From contig JAJDYX010000007.1 of assembly GCA_022824945.1 (NCBI GenBank), forward strand, positions 1 through 64,000: a stretch of 64,000 nucleotides of DNA, in the 5' to 3' direction. Both the position numbers and the translations under genes were made by a program. This stretch comes from Candidatus Latescibacterota bacterium (GTDB lineage: Bacteria; Latescibacterota; UBA2968). The notes under the pieces are model-generated. The model ran no database searches. It was not told the origin of the DNA and saw only the letters and a list, made by a program, of their open reading frames with translations. Shown here piece after piece: positions 8,279-16,618 of the stretch (positions are counted from its first letter, which is position 1; each line of letters opens with the position of its first letter).

Positions 8279-10291
8279 TTATCTACCCGACAGATTTTTC
8301 GCACGGTTCACGAGATGATGGACATCCATGTATGGTTCGGGGGCTGTGGACTTCCAGACGACCTCGCCGGTGGCATCCAGCAGGAGTGTGCCGTGTGTTG
8401 GGCCGGTGTGGGCCATTCCAAACCAGCCCGCCCATTTGCCAGCGGTGTCTGATATGAGGCTCGACGACAGCGCAGCAACTCTCTCTTGGTCCGGCTCGGA
8501 TTCTGGCGTGATAATCACCAGATTGATGTCGTTCTCTCGAAGCACCTCGTCGAACAAACGCGCGTGTTCGTAACAATGCTCGCATTGAACGCCAGTGATG
8601 AACGTGACGACGGTTGTCTTGCCAGTGATCAGGCTGAGTTGCTCTGGCTCTTCCACAACCAGGAACTGTCCCATCATCCCGTTGTCTTCGTGTTCCATGA
8701 TGTGGCAGTGATACATGTATGGAATCTGAGGGTCAGCATATCGCTCGAAGGCCATGATGATCCGAACGAGATCACCGGGAGGCACCAGGACTGTGTCTTT
8801 CCAGCCGAGGTCGGCACCGGTGGATGGTTGGCCGTTGCGGTCGAGAATTTGAAACTGGACCAGGTGGACGTGGAAAGGGTGAGGCTGACCGCCGCGATTG
8901 TGTACTTCCCAAATCTCAATGTCCCCCAATCGCACGACCTCATCAATTCTCGCCATATTCATTATCTTGCCGTTGATCGGTGGTCCCCCTCGACCTCCTC
9001 GTCCTCCCCGTCCTCCTCGTCCTCCTCGTCCTCCTCGACCACTTTGTACACCTTGTCCCCGTCCTCTCTGACCCCCTCGACCGCCCTGTAAGCCTTGTCC
9101 CCGTCCTCCTCGTCCTCCTCGACCACTTTGTACACCTTGTCCCCCTCGTCCACCCGGCATAGGTCCCACCAAAACCATCGGACGGGTTTTGGCGGCGTGT
9201 GAGGTATCGATGCGGGAGATGGTGTTGAGGCGTTCTGGCAGCGCGTGAGATGCGCGTTTTGTCGGCTGGGGAATGATTTTCAACAATTGCAGGTTGCCCG
9301 TGCCGATTCCCCAGAAAAACGATATGATAGTCCTCACAAAACCGGCTTCCGGATAGCTTTTCAACACCACCTCATCTCCATCGCTGAAGTCAACGAGGAT
9401 CTCGGCTCGCTCGCCGGGGGCGAGGATCACGCGGTTGGTTTGGTGGGGCGTCTCGAGGAATCCGCCATCTGTGGCGATCTGATGAAACTCGCGGTTGTCG
9501 TCAAAGCCGATGTAGTAGATTCGCGCATTCGAGCCGTTTAACAGTCTGAATCGAATGCGACGCGACTCAACCTGGAGAAATGGATTATAGGTTCCATTGA
9601 TCAGCATGGTGTTTCCGAAGACGGCACCCAGGTTGCGGGCATAGCGAAACGCACCATCGTCGTCAAACAATCGGTCTTGAAGTACGACTGGAATGTCGTC
9701 AACGCCGTAGGTCTTTGGCAGGCTCAGCGCATCACTGTTATCGTCATCGATCCACATGAGGCCGGCGACCCCCCGATAGACCTGCCGCCCCGTGTTGTCA
9801 TGCGGATGCGGGTGGTACCACAACGGAGCGGCCTGTTGATCGACCGGAAAGCTGGCAGTCCACGATTCTCCAGGCTCGATTTTCTGATGCGGTGTGCCGT
9901 CCATGCGGGCGGGAACGTGCATTCCGTGCCAGTGCATTGTCGTTATTTCATCCAGATTGTTCTGGACGATTAGATCGACATCTTCGCCTCGACGCAGTCG
10001 CACCGTCGGTCCCAGATACGGGCCGTTGACGCCAGCTGTCGGTGTTTGTTTGCCTGGCAGGAACTCTCGGCTTCCTTCGGCAACAGTCAGGTGAAACTGC
10101 CGCCGTCCATCTACAACGGTTCCAAATAACTGATCGGGAATCAGTAGTTTATTCTCAAAGGTCAACTCGCCGTTTGTGGCTCGGATGAACATCAGCCAGT
10201 AGCAGGTCGCGCCCAATAACAGGACGATAATCAACAGTTCTATTGTGATTGGCTTCAGCCGCCGGGGCCTGATCGCCGTATCTGCAGGCAT
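8279..10291 (-). CDS. Membrane-anchored multicopper oxidase with Arg-Gly insert and C-terminal thioredoxin-like domain
   Basis: 670 aa. Residues ~15-36 form one hydrophobic segment (uncleaved signal anchor), placing the rest outside the cytoplasm. The copper motifs are present: HWHGMH, WYHPHPH, HPFHVH and HCHIMEHEDNGMM, giving type 1, 2 and 3 sites as in CueO and bilirubin oxidase. Residues ~376-438 are almost pure Gly/Arg/Gln, placed just before the INGK strand where CueO carries its Met-rich loop. Residues ~545-670 are not part of the oxidase: VVTFITGVQCEHCYEH with a C-x-x-C, then TLLLDATGEVVWKS, match a thioredoxin/peroxiredoxin fold. It probably oxidises Cu(I) or phenolics outside the membrane; the fused domain suggests coupled thiol chemistry. 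The start at 10291 follows an AGGAGAAAGC ribosome-binding site. Confidence 0.85.
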   Translation of the reverse strand: MPADTAIRPRRLKPITIELLIIVLLLGATCYWLMFIRATNGELTFENKLLIPDQLFGTVVDGRRQFHLTVAEGSREFLPGKQTPTAGVNGPYLGPTVRLRRGEDVDLIVQNNLDEITTMHWHGMHVPARMDGTPHQKIEPGESWTASFPVDQQAAPLWYHPHPHDNTGRQVYRGVAGLMWIDDDNSDALSLPKTYGVDDIPVVLQDRLFDDDGAFRYARNLGAVFGNTMLINGTYNPFLQVESRRIRFRLLNGSNARIYYIGFDDNREFHQIATDGGFLETPHQTNRVILAPGERAEILVDFSDGDEVVLKSYPEAGFVRTIISFFWGIGTGNLQLLKIIPQPTKRASHALPERLNTISRIDTSHAAKTRPMVLVGPMPGGRGGQGVQSGRGGRGGRGQGLQGGRGGQRGRGQGVQSGRGGRGGRGGRGGRGGRGGPPINGKIMNMARIDEVVRLGDIEIWEVHNRGGQPHPFHVHLVQFQILDRNGQPSTGADLGWKDTVLVPPGDLVRIIMAFERYADPQIPYMYHCHIMEHEDNGMMGQFLVVEEPEQLSLITGKTTVVTFITGVQCEHCYEHARLFDEVLRENDINLVIITPESEPDQERVAALSSSLISDTAGKWAGWFGMAHTGPTHGTLLLDATGEVVWKSTAPEPYMDVHHLVNRAKNLSGR
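8978..9165 (-). repeat. Tandem Arg-Gly-Gly coding repeat inside the multicopper oxidase
   Basis: On the plus strand this stretch is a run of CCTCCTCGTCC-type units; on the coding strand it gives repeated RGG and GQGVQSGRGG blocks. A block of about 45 bp recurs almost exactly (near 9018-9062 and 9103-9147), so the array has grown by unequal exchange or slippage. Copy number is likely to vary among relatives. Confidence 0.85.
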
Positions 10292-10410
10292 GCTTTCTCC
10301 TTACAGGGGTGATCCGCATCGCGCGCTTGTGTCGTGAGCGGCGTAACAGGTGTTTTCTTATTTGACATCAGACATCCGCGGCGCGTTCCACTACTGTTTT
10401 AAAAAAAGGC

Positions 10411-10429
10411 CGTGGGAACTAATCCCACG
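10411..10429. repeat. Perfect hairpin at the left edge of the PSD1 remnant
   Basis: CGTGGGA and TCCCACG flank a 5-nt loop. The hairpin sits exactly where recognisable PSD1 coding sequence begins, so it may mark the truncation point. Confidence 0.4.
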
Positions 10430-11350
10430 ACAGTATGGTGAGCAATGGGGGCGAAACTGGCTGGACGTTGTGCGTTATGCCGATACAGCCGGGTATTCAA
10501 ACGATTTTGAACGCCCCAATGCCTGGCGATACAGAGACTATGTTATTCGATCTTTCAACGCTGACAAGCCCTACAATCGGTTTGTTATCGAACAGTTGGC
10601 GGGAGATGAATTTGAGCCCAACAATCCCGAAATGTTGATTGCCGTCGGGTACTTGCGGTCCGGGCCGTGGGAACAGACCGGAATGAGCGTAGCTGCTGAA
10701 ACTCGTCAGCTTTTTCTCGACGATGTGACCAACAGTGTTGGTGAGACCTTTCTCTCGATTCCGTTGCGTTGTGCCAGGTGTCACGACCATAAATTTGATC
10801 CCATTCCAACGCGAGACTACTATCGGATGCAGGCTGTTTTTGCACCCGTTCAATTTGCCGAACGCGATGTGCCGTATTTGTCAGCAGAAAACCAGAACAG
10901 ATTTGAAACTGGCAGACTGCGCATTGAAAGTTTGCTTCAAAATGCAATCGACAAACAGGCAGAGATTAGAAAAAAAGAAGAGGATGCAATGCGCAAGTGG
11001 ATGGAAGAACGCGGCATGGAATATCTTTCCAGAAGGGAAAGAAGCAAATTGCCGGACGACAAACGGTTGCCCCGGTTTATTGGATTAACGCACAAAGATT
11101 TGGGTACCCAAAAAGTGCTCGCCAAACAGGTCCAGCGCTTGCGTTGGAAAAAGGATCGCTACAAACCCATGCAGATCTGGAACCCTCTGCGTGGAATACC
11201 ATTCCCGAAACAACGAATGGGCGACGATTGGCGCTCGCAAACTGGATTGCGAACTCAAACAATCCGCTGGCGACACGTTCGATTGTCAATCGCATCTGGC
11301 AATGGCATTTCGGGCGTGGCATTGCTGGCAACAGCAATAACTTTGGCGTG
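10424..11350 (+). pseudogene. Decayed PSD1 (DUF1549/DUF1553) cytochrome-associated protein, 5' truncated and frameshifted
   Basis: PSD1 proteins of planctomycete-like bacteria normally run to 700 or more residues, with a signal peptide, a cytochrome-c-like PSCyt1 domain, then DUF1549 and DUF1553. Here homology starts abruptly at YGEQWGRNWLDVVRYADTAG, so the N-terminal part is gone. The DUF1549 C-A-R-C-H-D-H-K-F-D-P motif is intact. Near 11170-11200 the homologous frame switches: GRRLALANWIA through HFGRGIAGNSNNFGVMG (DUF1553) is read in another frame. At about 11350 that frame ends at a deletion junction. At least three lesions make it non-functional. An open frame starting at GTG 10350 spans part of it, but it has no ribosome-binding site support. 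Confidence 0.75.
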
Positions 11351-11355
11351 ATGGG

Positions 11356-12468
11356 ATGCTGTTTGTTTCCGGTGAACTGAATTTGGAAATGGGCGGGTTG
11401 CCGATTTTTCCCGAAATCAATATGGAAGTTGCTTTGCAGCCGCGCCATGTAATGGGTTCTGTTGCGCCTGCTCACCAGCCTTCGAGAGATCCGCCGACCG
11501 CGATGTATCACATCAATACGGGCAACAAATTCGGTGGTGACCCGGCGATGGGTTCCTGGGTGACTTATGGGTTGGGCACTGAGAATGAAAACCTACCCGC
11601 GTTTATTGTTTTGCTCGAAGTGGCTTATCCTCAAGGGGGGGCTGCCAACTGGTCCAATGGTTTTCTACCGGCGCATTATCAGGGCACACCGCTGCGATCT
11701 ACTGGATCGCCTATTTTGGATATACACCCACCACCGCATATTAACCGCAAACATCAGAAAGATAGCCTTTCTCTGCTCAAAGAGTTTAACAAATCCCATG
11801 CCAGACAACATCCCCAACACAACGAACTTTCGGCACGCATGGCCAGCTATGAACTCGCCTTCAGAATGCAGATGGAAGTGCCAGATATTATCGATATAGA
11901 TGGAGAAAGTGAAAAGGTCAAAGCGCTGTACGGTGTTGGCGAAGAAACAACCGATGCGTTTGGTCGGAAGTGCCTGTTGGCTCGAAGGCTTGTCGAACGG
12001 GGTGTGCGTTTTGTGCAAATTTATTCTGGCGGATGGGATTCGCACGATTATCTGGCTCGCGCACACGGTTCGTTGATTCGCAGTATCGACAAGCCCATCG
12101 CCGGACTGATCACCGATCTCAAGCAGCGAGGGATGCTGGAGGAAACATTGATTATCTGGTGCGGTGAGTTTGGGCGCAGTCCCGACAATGGTCTGCGAGG
12201 GGGCGGGGTGGCTTATGGTCGTGATCACAACCCAACGGCGATGCCAATGTGGTTTGCTGGTGGGGGCGTGAATGCGGGACATGTGATTGGGGCTACCGAT
12301 GAGATTGGTGAAAAAGCAGTCGGTGTCGTGCATCCTATCCAGGACGTTCATGTGACGATTCTGAGACTTTTGGGGTTGGATGATAATAAGCTCACGTATT
12401 TTTACGCTGGACGATATATGCAACTGTCGCAGACAGGTGGTAGCGTGATTGAAGAATTGATCAGGTGA
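11356..12468 (+). pseudogene. PSD1 C-terminus fused to truncated DUF1501 protein (deletion chimera)
   Basis: The 370-aa frame starts with the tail of a PSD1/DUF1553 protein (MLFVSGELNLEMGGLP, then LQPRHVMGSVAPAHQPS). Around 11500 it switches in frame into the middle of a DUF1501 protein (HINTGNKFGGDPAMGSWVTY, then GFLPAHYQGTPL, FVQIYSGGWDSHDYL and WCGEFGRSPDN). DUF1501 proteins usually follow PSD1 genes and carry a Tat-type N-terminus with ~100-150 residues before this point; those are missing here. A large deletion has therefore fused the end of the first gene to the second. The remaining DUF1501 part is intact to its stop, but without its export signal and N-terminus it is probably inactive. 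Confidence 0.7.
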
Positions 12469-12503
12469 ATTATACCTGAAAAATCTATTTGAGCTTAAGA
12501 TCC

Positions 12504-12538
12504 AAAAAAGGCTGCGAAACTATTTCGCAGCCTTTTTT
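12504..12538 (+). terminator. Rho-independent terminator
   Basis: AAAGGCTGCGAAA and TTTCGCAGCCTTT pair around a short loop and run into TTTTTT. The hairpin lies 36 nt after the DUF1501 remnant and insulates the regulatory module downstream. Confidence 0.85.
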
Positions 12539-12720
12539 ATATTTTTAGCCCAACCGTGCCACTCACTGAACTTTTTACAGTGTATTTTTGGGCAATTTGT
12601 CTTTCGGCGACATGTCAAGTAGAAAATCTTGACTTTTACCCTGTTCAGTTACAGATTATTATGGTATGGAGATAATATATCACCTAAATAAAAATATTTT
12701 TAATTTTTCGTCGAAATAGA
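12539..12720. other. Gene-free AT-rich stretch upstream of structured RNA copy 1
   Basis: No coding sequence is seen. A -35-like TTGACT (12630-12635) is present but lacks a well-placed -10 box; GATAAT at 12671-12676 is another partial match. This must hold the promoter for RNA copy 1 if that RNA is transcribed alone, but I cannot pin it down. No sigma-54 signature (GG-N10-GC) was found here. Confidence 0.35.
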
Positions 12721-12821
12721 AACGGCAGAAGGCCATGTCGGATTGGTAGTCAGCCTGTAGCCCTCTGCCGCAACATATAGAGACAGGAATGGTCCAACAA
12801 ACCATAACCCACTCTATTTTT
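12721..12821 (+). ncRNA. Candidate structured RNA motif, copy 1
   Basis: About 100 nt nearly identical to the segment at 16468-16566. A 7-bp closing stem (CGGCAGA with TCTGCCG) holds an inner stem and a loop conserved between the copies (TCGGATTGGTAGTCAGC). A second small hairpin follows (ATGGT/ACCAT, 789-793 and 801-805 of the 12 kb block). The inner stem differs between copies but can still pair in both: GGC-CA(U)G with CUG-(UA)-GCC here, CCCUG with CAGGG in copy 2. It lies 210 nt upstream of the sigma-54 activator gene and ends in a T-rich run. I do not recognise it as any known riboswitch class. Confidence 0.6.
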
Positions 12822-12861
12822 AATGTATAATTTTAAAATTCAAAAATCAAGAGGTAATAAT

Positions 12862-12903
12862 ATGATGAAAGATCAGAATGTCTCAGTTCAATTTTTCAGG
12901 TAA
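12862..12903 (+). CDS. Possible 13-residue leader peptide downstream of RNA copy 1
   Basis: ATGATGAAAGATCAG begins a 13-codon frame (MMKDQNVSVQFFR, stop at 12901-12903) preceded by GAGGT at a suitable distance. It is very short and may be chance, but it lies between the structured RNA and the activator gene where a leader peptide would be expected. No similar peptide follows copy 2 at the same spacing. Confidence 0.2.
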   Translation: MMKDQNVSVQFFR

Positions 12904-13031
12904 AGAGATTCGTGACTCGCAACAATTTCCTTGAAATTTGGTTATAGTACACAGATTAAGACGGGATTCATATTCGTGATATGTTATCCGATGTGAACTA
13001 AAATTTCTACCTGTATAATGAGGGTTTTTTT

Positions 13032-16000
13032 ATGATCAAATCACTTGACCGCACAGGTACCTGGCGGACTTATTCTATCGCCGATGGTCTGGCCGGGATG
13101 CACATTGAACACATCGCCGAGGATAGCGAAGGCTATCTCTGGTTCGCCACCTGGAACAACGGCGTTAGTCGCTTCGATGGAGACGAGTTCCAGAATTTTA
13201 CCAAACAGGATGGTCTGGTGGATGACTGCGTTAATTTTGTTTTACAGGACAATCGTGATCGGTTGTGGTTTGGTACATTAAATGGGGTCTGCTGGTATGA
13301 TGGATCAAAGTTTCACCATTTGGAGGATGAGGGGATCGCAGGCCGTGCTGTGGAGTTCATTTACGAAGACCGTGAGGGGCGTATATGGTGTGGTGGTCAT
13401 CGCACTCTGGGGTATTACGACGGCACTGTGTTTCACGACCTGATACCGCTCTACCTTCAGCACTACGAGCAGCCGCCATCTCCTTACTTGCCCAAGCAGT
13501 GTCGGGGCATTGTCGAGGACCCAGAAGGCCAGATGTGGTTTGGCTTTGACTACCTCATCCGCTTTGATGGCACATCCTTCCATCGCTATGAGGAGAAAGA
13601 GGGTTTGCCACCATGCCAGACGGCCTATGCCGTGCATCGAGACGATAATGGCAAGGTGTGGTTTGGTCATCGTAGATTGCAGAACGAACTCTGGTGCTAT
13701 GTCGATGGTGCTTTCCGGTCTGTTCAGGTAGATTTGGAGGGTGTCTTACGCAAAATTCAGTGTGACGGTACAGGTCGGATGTGGCTTAGCACTTCAGAAG
13801 GGGTGCTCTATCAGGACGGTGATGGGTTCAGCAGATTTACGCCTGCCGATGGTTTGCCCCATCCCGCAGTCAAATCTGTGTTCCAGGATCGCGATCATCA
13901 GTATTGGTTTGCTACCTGGGGAGGCGTTGGGCTTTACGATGCGCATAGTGTCAACGTTTTCGGCTTCAGTGCGGGGGTCTCCAAAAGCGTGAGTAAGATT
14001 TCGCAGATCGTGCAAGACAGTCGCGGTGATATATGGGTGGGGGCTATGTCTCCTGTTTTGTACTCTTTGGGCAAAAGCGTCTTTCGCTTCAATGGCGAGG
14101 TCTTTGACTTTGTAGGCACTGAGGAGGTCTTTGATATTGACAACTGTTTTGCCATCTATGAGGACCACGACGGGTATCTGTGGTTTGGCGGTCGCAATGG
14201 TTTGTTCCGCTATGATGGACAGAAGTTCCGAAAAATGCAAACAACCGCAGGTTTAGGGGATAGAAGTGTCAGCGCAATTACCCAGGACTCGCAAGGGCAA
14301 TTCCTTTTTGGTCATTGGGAAAACGAAAAAAAACTCCAGAGCCACCTTATAATCAGCCCATTAAAGCTCATTTATCAGCAAGGTGAGGCGTTCCAAACTA
14401 TTTTTTTTGCGAAAAAAAAGAAAGATCCTTTTAACCACATCAGCACTGTGATTACCGGGCGCAATGGCGAGGTCTATTTTCATCTGATGTACCAGAATTT
14501 TTCAGTTAGCGATAAGGGTTTCGCGTGCTGGCACCCAGAAGAGGGGCTCAAATTTTATGGGATTGAAGATGGGCTGATAGACAACAATGTCACCGACTTG
14601 CTATTAGACCGCAATGGCAACCTGTGGCTTGCCACACTGAGCGGTCTTTGTTGCTTTGATGGCAGTACCTTCCACAACTTCACGACTGAAGACGGTCTGC
14701 CGTGCAACCGCATCCGTTGCTTACACGAGGATCGGCAAGGCCACCTCTGGCTTGGCACAGATAGGAGCGTGGCTCACTTTGATGGCCAGCTTTTCCAGAC
14801 CATCAACTCACCGGATATAGAAGCAGTTTACCAGATATTGGAAGATCGCGACGGGGACTTTTGGTTTGGTACAGCTCAAAACACTCTGGTGCGCTATCGC
14901 CAGCGACAGACCACGCCCAGGGTGCGTCTGCTTCAGGTCGTCGCCGATCAGGTCTATGAGAACCCGAAAGAAGTCATCGCCTCTACGACAGACCAACAGG
15001 TGACTTTCGAGTATAAGGGGATGAGTTTTTCCACACATCCCCGCGACATGCTCTATGTCTATCGTCTTGAAGGATACGACTCCGACTGGCAGCCCGCGAC
15101 ACGAAAGATGCGTGCCTATTACCGGGACTTGTCGCCGGGAGACTACACCTTTCAGGTCAGAGCTATTGATCGCGACCTCAATTACTCAGAGATAGCGCAG
15201 GTGCCACTCTCAGTAGAGCCAGATCCGCGTATTGAGGGCCTGACTGCAACACTTAATAGTCAGGGGGATAACGAATTTATCGGTCAGAGCGAGGCTTTGC
15301 AACAGTTTCAAATCCAACTCAGAAAGATAGCACCCACTGATCTTTCCGTGCTGATTATAGGCGAGACGGGTGTGGGTAAGGGATTGGCTGCGCGGGTGTT
15401 ACACGAACTGAGGCCCCATTGCAATGGTCCTTTTATACAGGTCAACTGCGGAGCGTTGCCCGAAACGCTGATCGATAGTGAACTCTTTGGTCACGAGAGG
15501 GGAGCATTTACCAGCGCAGTGTCTCGCAGGCTGGGCAAGGTGGAACTGGCTAAGGGCGGTACGCTCTTTTTGGACGAGGTCAGCGATATGGCTGTGGGAA
15601 CACAGGCCAGGATGTTGCGCTTGCTGGAAGAGGGCACGTTTGAGCGCGTTGGGGGTAGTGAGACGCTGTCGGTGCAGGCGTGCATTGTGGCAGCGACCAA
15701 TCGCAATCTTGAGGAATTGGTCCGTGCGGGTGATTTTCGTGAGGACCTCTATTATCGCTTCCAGGTTTTTCCTATTCATTTGCCGCCCTTGCGCGAGCGC
15801 AAGGAAGATATACCGCACCTATCCGAGTTTTTCAAGAATCGCATGGCCACACACCTGGGCAAGCAAATAGCTCCCCTCAAGCCGGAGGTTATGGAGGTGC
15901 TGCGAAGTTACGATTGGCCTGGCAATGTGCGTGAACTGGAGCATACGATACAGCGAGCCGTAATCGTGTGTCACGGTTCGCAAATCGAAGTGCGTGATCT

Positions 16001-16238
16001 GGGACTATATGGTTTCCAAATCGAAGGCGAGGTTCTTGAACACAAGAGGCGCACCGTGACAGTTTCTCAAGACCGCGAAGTCGTACCTTTGGAAGAATAT
16101 GACCGACACTATATTCTTGAAGTGCTCAAAATCACGAACTATCAGATAAGTGGGGATAGAGGAGCAGCGGCTCTGCTGGGATTACCGCCTTCTACTCTGT
16201 ATGGCAAAATGAAAAAACTGGGGATCAAACGCTCTTAA
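13032..16238 (+). CDS. One-component sigma-54 activator with cytosolic two-component-type beta-propeller sensor
   Basis: 1068 aa. Residues 1 to ~640 are repeated Reg_prop blades (for example [20 protein letters not shown] and [19 protein letters not shown]). Residues ~655-715 form a Y_Y_Y domain ([14 protein letters not shown], then FQVRAIDRD). From ~745 there is a sigma-54 interaction AAA+ domain: Walker A GETGVGKG at ~777, GAFTSA loop at ~824 and Walker [10 protein letters not shown] at ~841. The C-terminus is a Fis-type HTH ([20 protein letters not shown]). In the familiar Reg_prop systems the propeller is extracytoplasmic and joined to a kinase through a membrane helix; here no membrane segment or signal peptide exists, so sensing should be cytosolic. 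The GAFTGA loop has Ser in place of its second Gly. A GAGGG ribosome-binding site precedes the ATG. The likely target is the sigma-54 promoter 170 bp downstream. Confidence 0.88.
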   Translation: MIKSLDRTGTWRTYSIADGLAGMHIEHIAEDSEGYLWFATWNNGVSRFDGDEFQNFTKQDGLVDDCVNFVLQDNRDRLWFGTLNGVCWYDGSKFHHLEDEGIAGRAVEFIYEDREGRIWCGGHRTLGYYDGTVFHDLIPLYLQHYEQPPSPYLPKQCRGIVEDPEGQMWFGFDYLIRFDGTSFHRYEEKEGLPPCQTAYAVHRDDNGKVWFGHRRLQNELWCYVDGAFRSVQVDLEGVLRKIQCDGTGRMWLSTSEGVLYQDGDGFSRFTPADGLPHPAVKSVFQDRDHQYWFATWGGVGLYDAHSVNVFGFSAGVSKSVSKISQIVQDSRGDIWVGAMSPVLYSLGKSVFRFNGEVFDFVGTEEVFDIDNCFAIYEDHDGYLWFGGRNGLFRYDGQKFRKMQTTAGLGDRSVSAITQDSQGQFLFGHWENEKKLQSHLIISPLKLIYQQGEAFQTIFFAKKKKDPFNHISTVITGRNGEVYFHLMYQNFSVSDKGFACWHPEEGLKFYGIEDGLIDNNVTDLLLDRNGNLWLATLSGLCCFDGSTFHNFTTEDGLPCNRIRCLHEDRQGHLWLGTDRSVAHFDGQLFQTINSPDIEAVYQILEDRDGDFWFGTAQNTLVRYRQRQTTPRVRLLQVVADQVYENPKEVIASTTDQQVTFEYKGMSFSTHPRDMLYVYRLEGYDSDWQPATRKMRAYYRDLSPGDYTFQVRAIDRDLNYSEIAQVPLSVEPDPRIEGLTATLNSQGDNEFIGQSEALQQFQIQLRKIAPTDLSVLIIGETGVGKGLAARVLHELRPHCNGPFIQVNCGALPETLIDSELFGHERGAFTSAVSRRLGKVELAKGGTLFLDEVSDMAVGTQARMLRLLEEGTFERVGGSETLSVQACIVAATNRNLEELVRAGDFREDLYYRFQVFPIHLPPLRERKEDIPHLSEFFKNRMATHLGKQIAPLKPEVMEVLRSYDWPGNVRELEHTIQRAVIVCHGSQIEVRDLGLYGFQIEGEVLEHKRRTVTVSQDREVVPLEEYDRHYILEVLKITNYQISGDRGAAALLGLPPSTLYGKMKKLGIKRS

Positions 16239-16269
16239 ATTGTGTATCACATGTGCTTAATATCGGCAG

Positions 16270-16305
16270 TCGCCATATATGGTCAAATATCGCGATATAT
16301 GGTGA
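16270..16305. promoter_or_regulatory. Candidate upstream activator site (inverted repeat)
   Basis: TCGCCATATATGG (16270-16282) faces CGATATATGGTGA (16293-16305), whose reverse complement is TCACCATATATCG. The two half-sites share TCRCCATATAT and are centred about 133 bp upstream of the -12 element. This fits an enhancer bound by the Fis-type HTH of the adjacent activator. Confidence 0.5.
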
Positions 16306-16405
16306 TCAAGAATATAAAATTTCAGACTGATTTTTATCTATATTTCTCTGATTACTTAAATATAAATAATACTTTATGAGTTAAATTACCTGTGACAAAT
16401 TCACG

Positions 16406-16422
16406 TTGGCACGGATATTGCG
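16406..16422 (+). promoter_or_regulatory. Sigma-54 promoter
   Basis: TTGGCACGGATATTGCG matches the sigma-54 consensus TTGGCACG-N4-TTGC, with GG at 16408-16409 and GC at 16420-16421 exactly 12 bp apart. Transcription should begin near 16433 and run through RNA copy 2 into the lipoprotein and LRR genes. An AAA+ sigma-54 activator gene lies immediately upstream. Confidence 0.82.
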
Positions 16423-16467
16423 GGTATATGTAGCATTACTACAGACATTGACATGTATGTGTCTGTG

Positions 16468-16566
16468 AACGGCAGAAGGTCCCTGTCGGATTGGTAGTCA
16501 GCCAGGGCCCTCTGCCGCAACATATAGAGACAGGAATGGTCCAACAAACCATAACCTGCTCTTTTT
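16468..16566 (+). ncRNA. Candidate structured RNA motif, copy 2 (in sigma-54 leader)
   Basis: Second copy of the ~100-nt motif, with the same 7-bp closing stem, the identical loop TCGGATTGGTAGTCAGC, the identical CAACATATAGAGACAGG linker and the ATGGT/ACCAT hairpin. The inner stem here is a perfect CCCTG/CAGGG pair. It begins about 35 nt after the predicted sigma-54 start and ends 52 nt before the lipoprotein ATG, so it would be part of that mRNA leader. A cis-acting control element or a processed small RNA are both possible. Confidence 0.6.
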
Positions 16567-16618
16567 AAGGAGATGATTCGTCATATTAATTTTCCAACAC
16601 CGCGCAACATCGTTGATA

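Larger units (their letters stand above)
16239..16467. other. Gene-free regulatory region between activator and lipoprotein genes
   Basis: It contains no gene. From left to right it holds an inverted repeat (16270-16305), about 95 bp of AT-rich DNA that could bend or bind an IHF-like protein, and a sigma-54 promoter (16406-16422). The start of the leader then leads into RNA copy 2. The order enhancer - AT-rich spacer - sigma-54 promoter is the normal layout of an activator-dependent promoter. Confidence 0.6.

Noticed and set aside
8978..9165. CCTCCTCGT repeat as a CRISPR or intergenic satellite
   Set aside because: It lies within the coding frame of the multicopper oxidase and has no spacers.
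10350..11351. Intact 333-residue protein
   Set aside because: Only the DUF1549 part matches a family; the C-terminal ~50 residues are out-of-frame sequence, and no plausible start or signal peptide exists.
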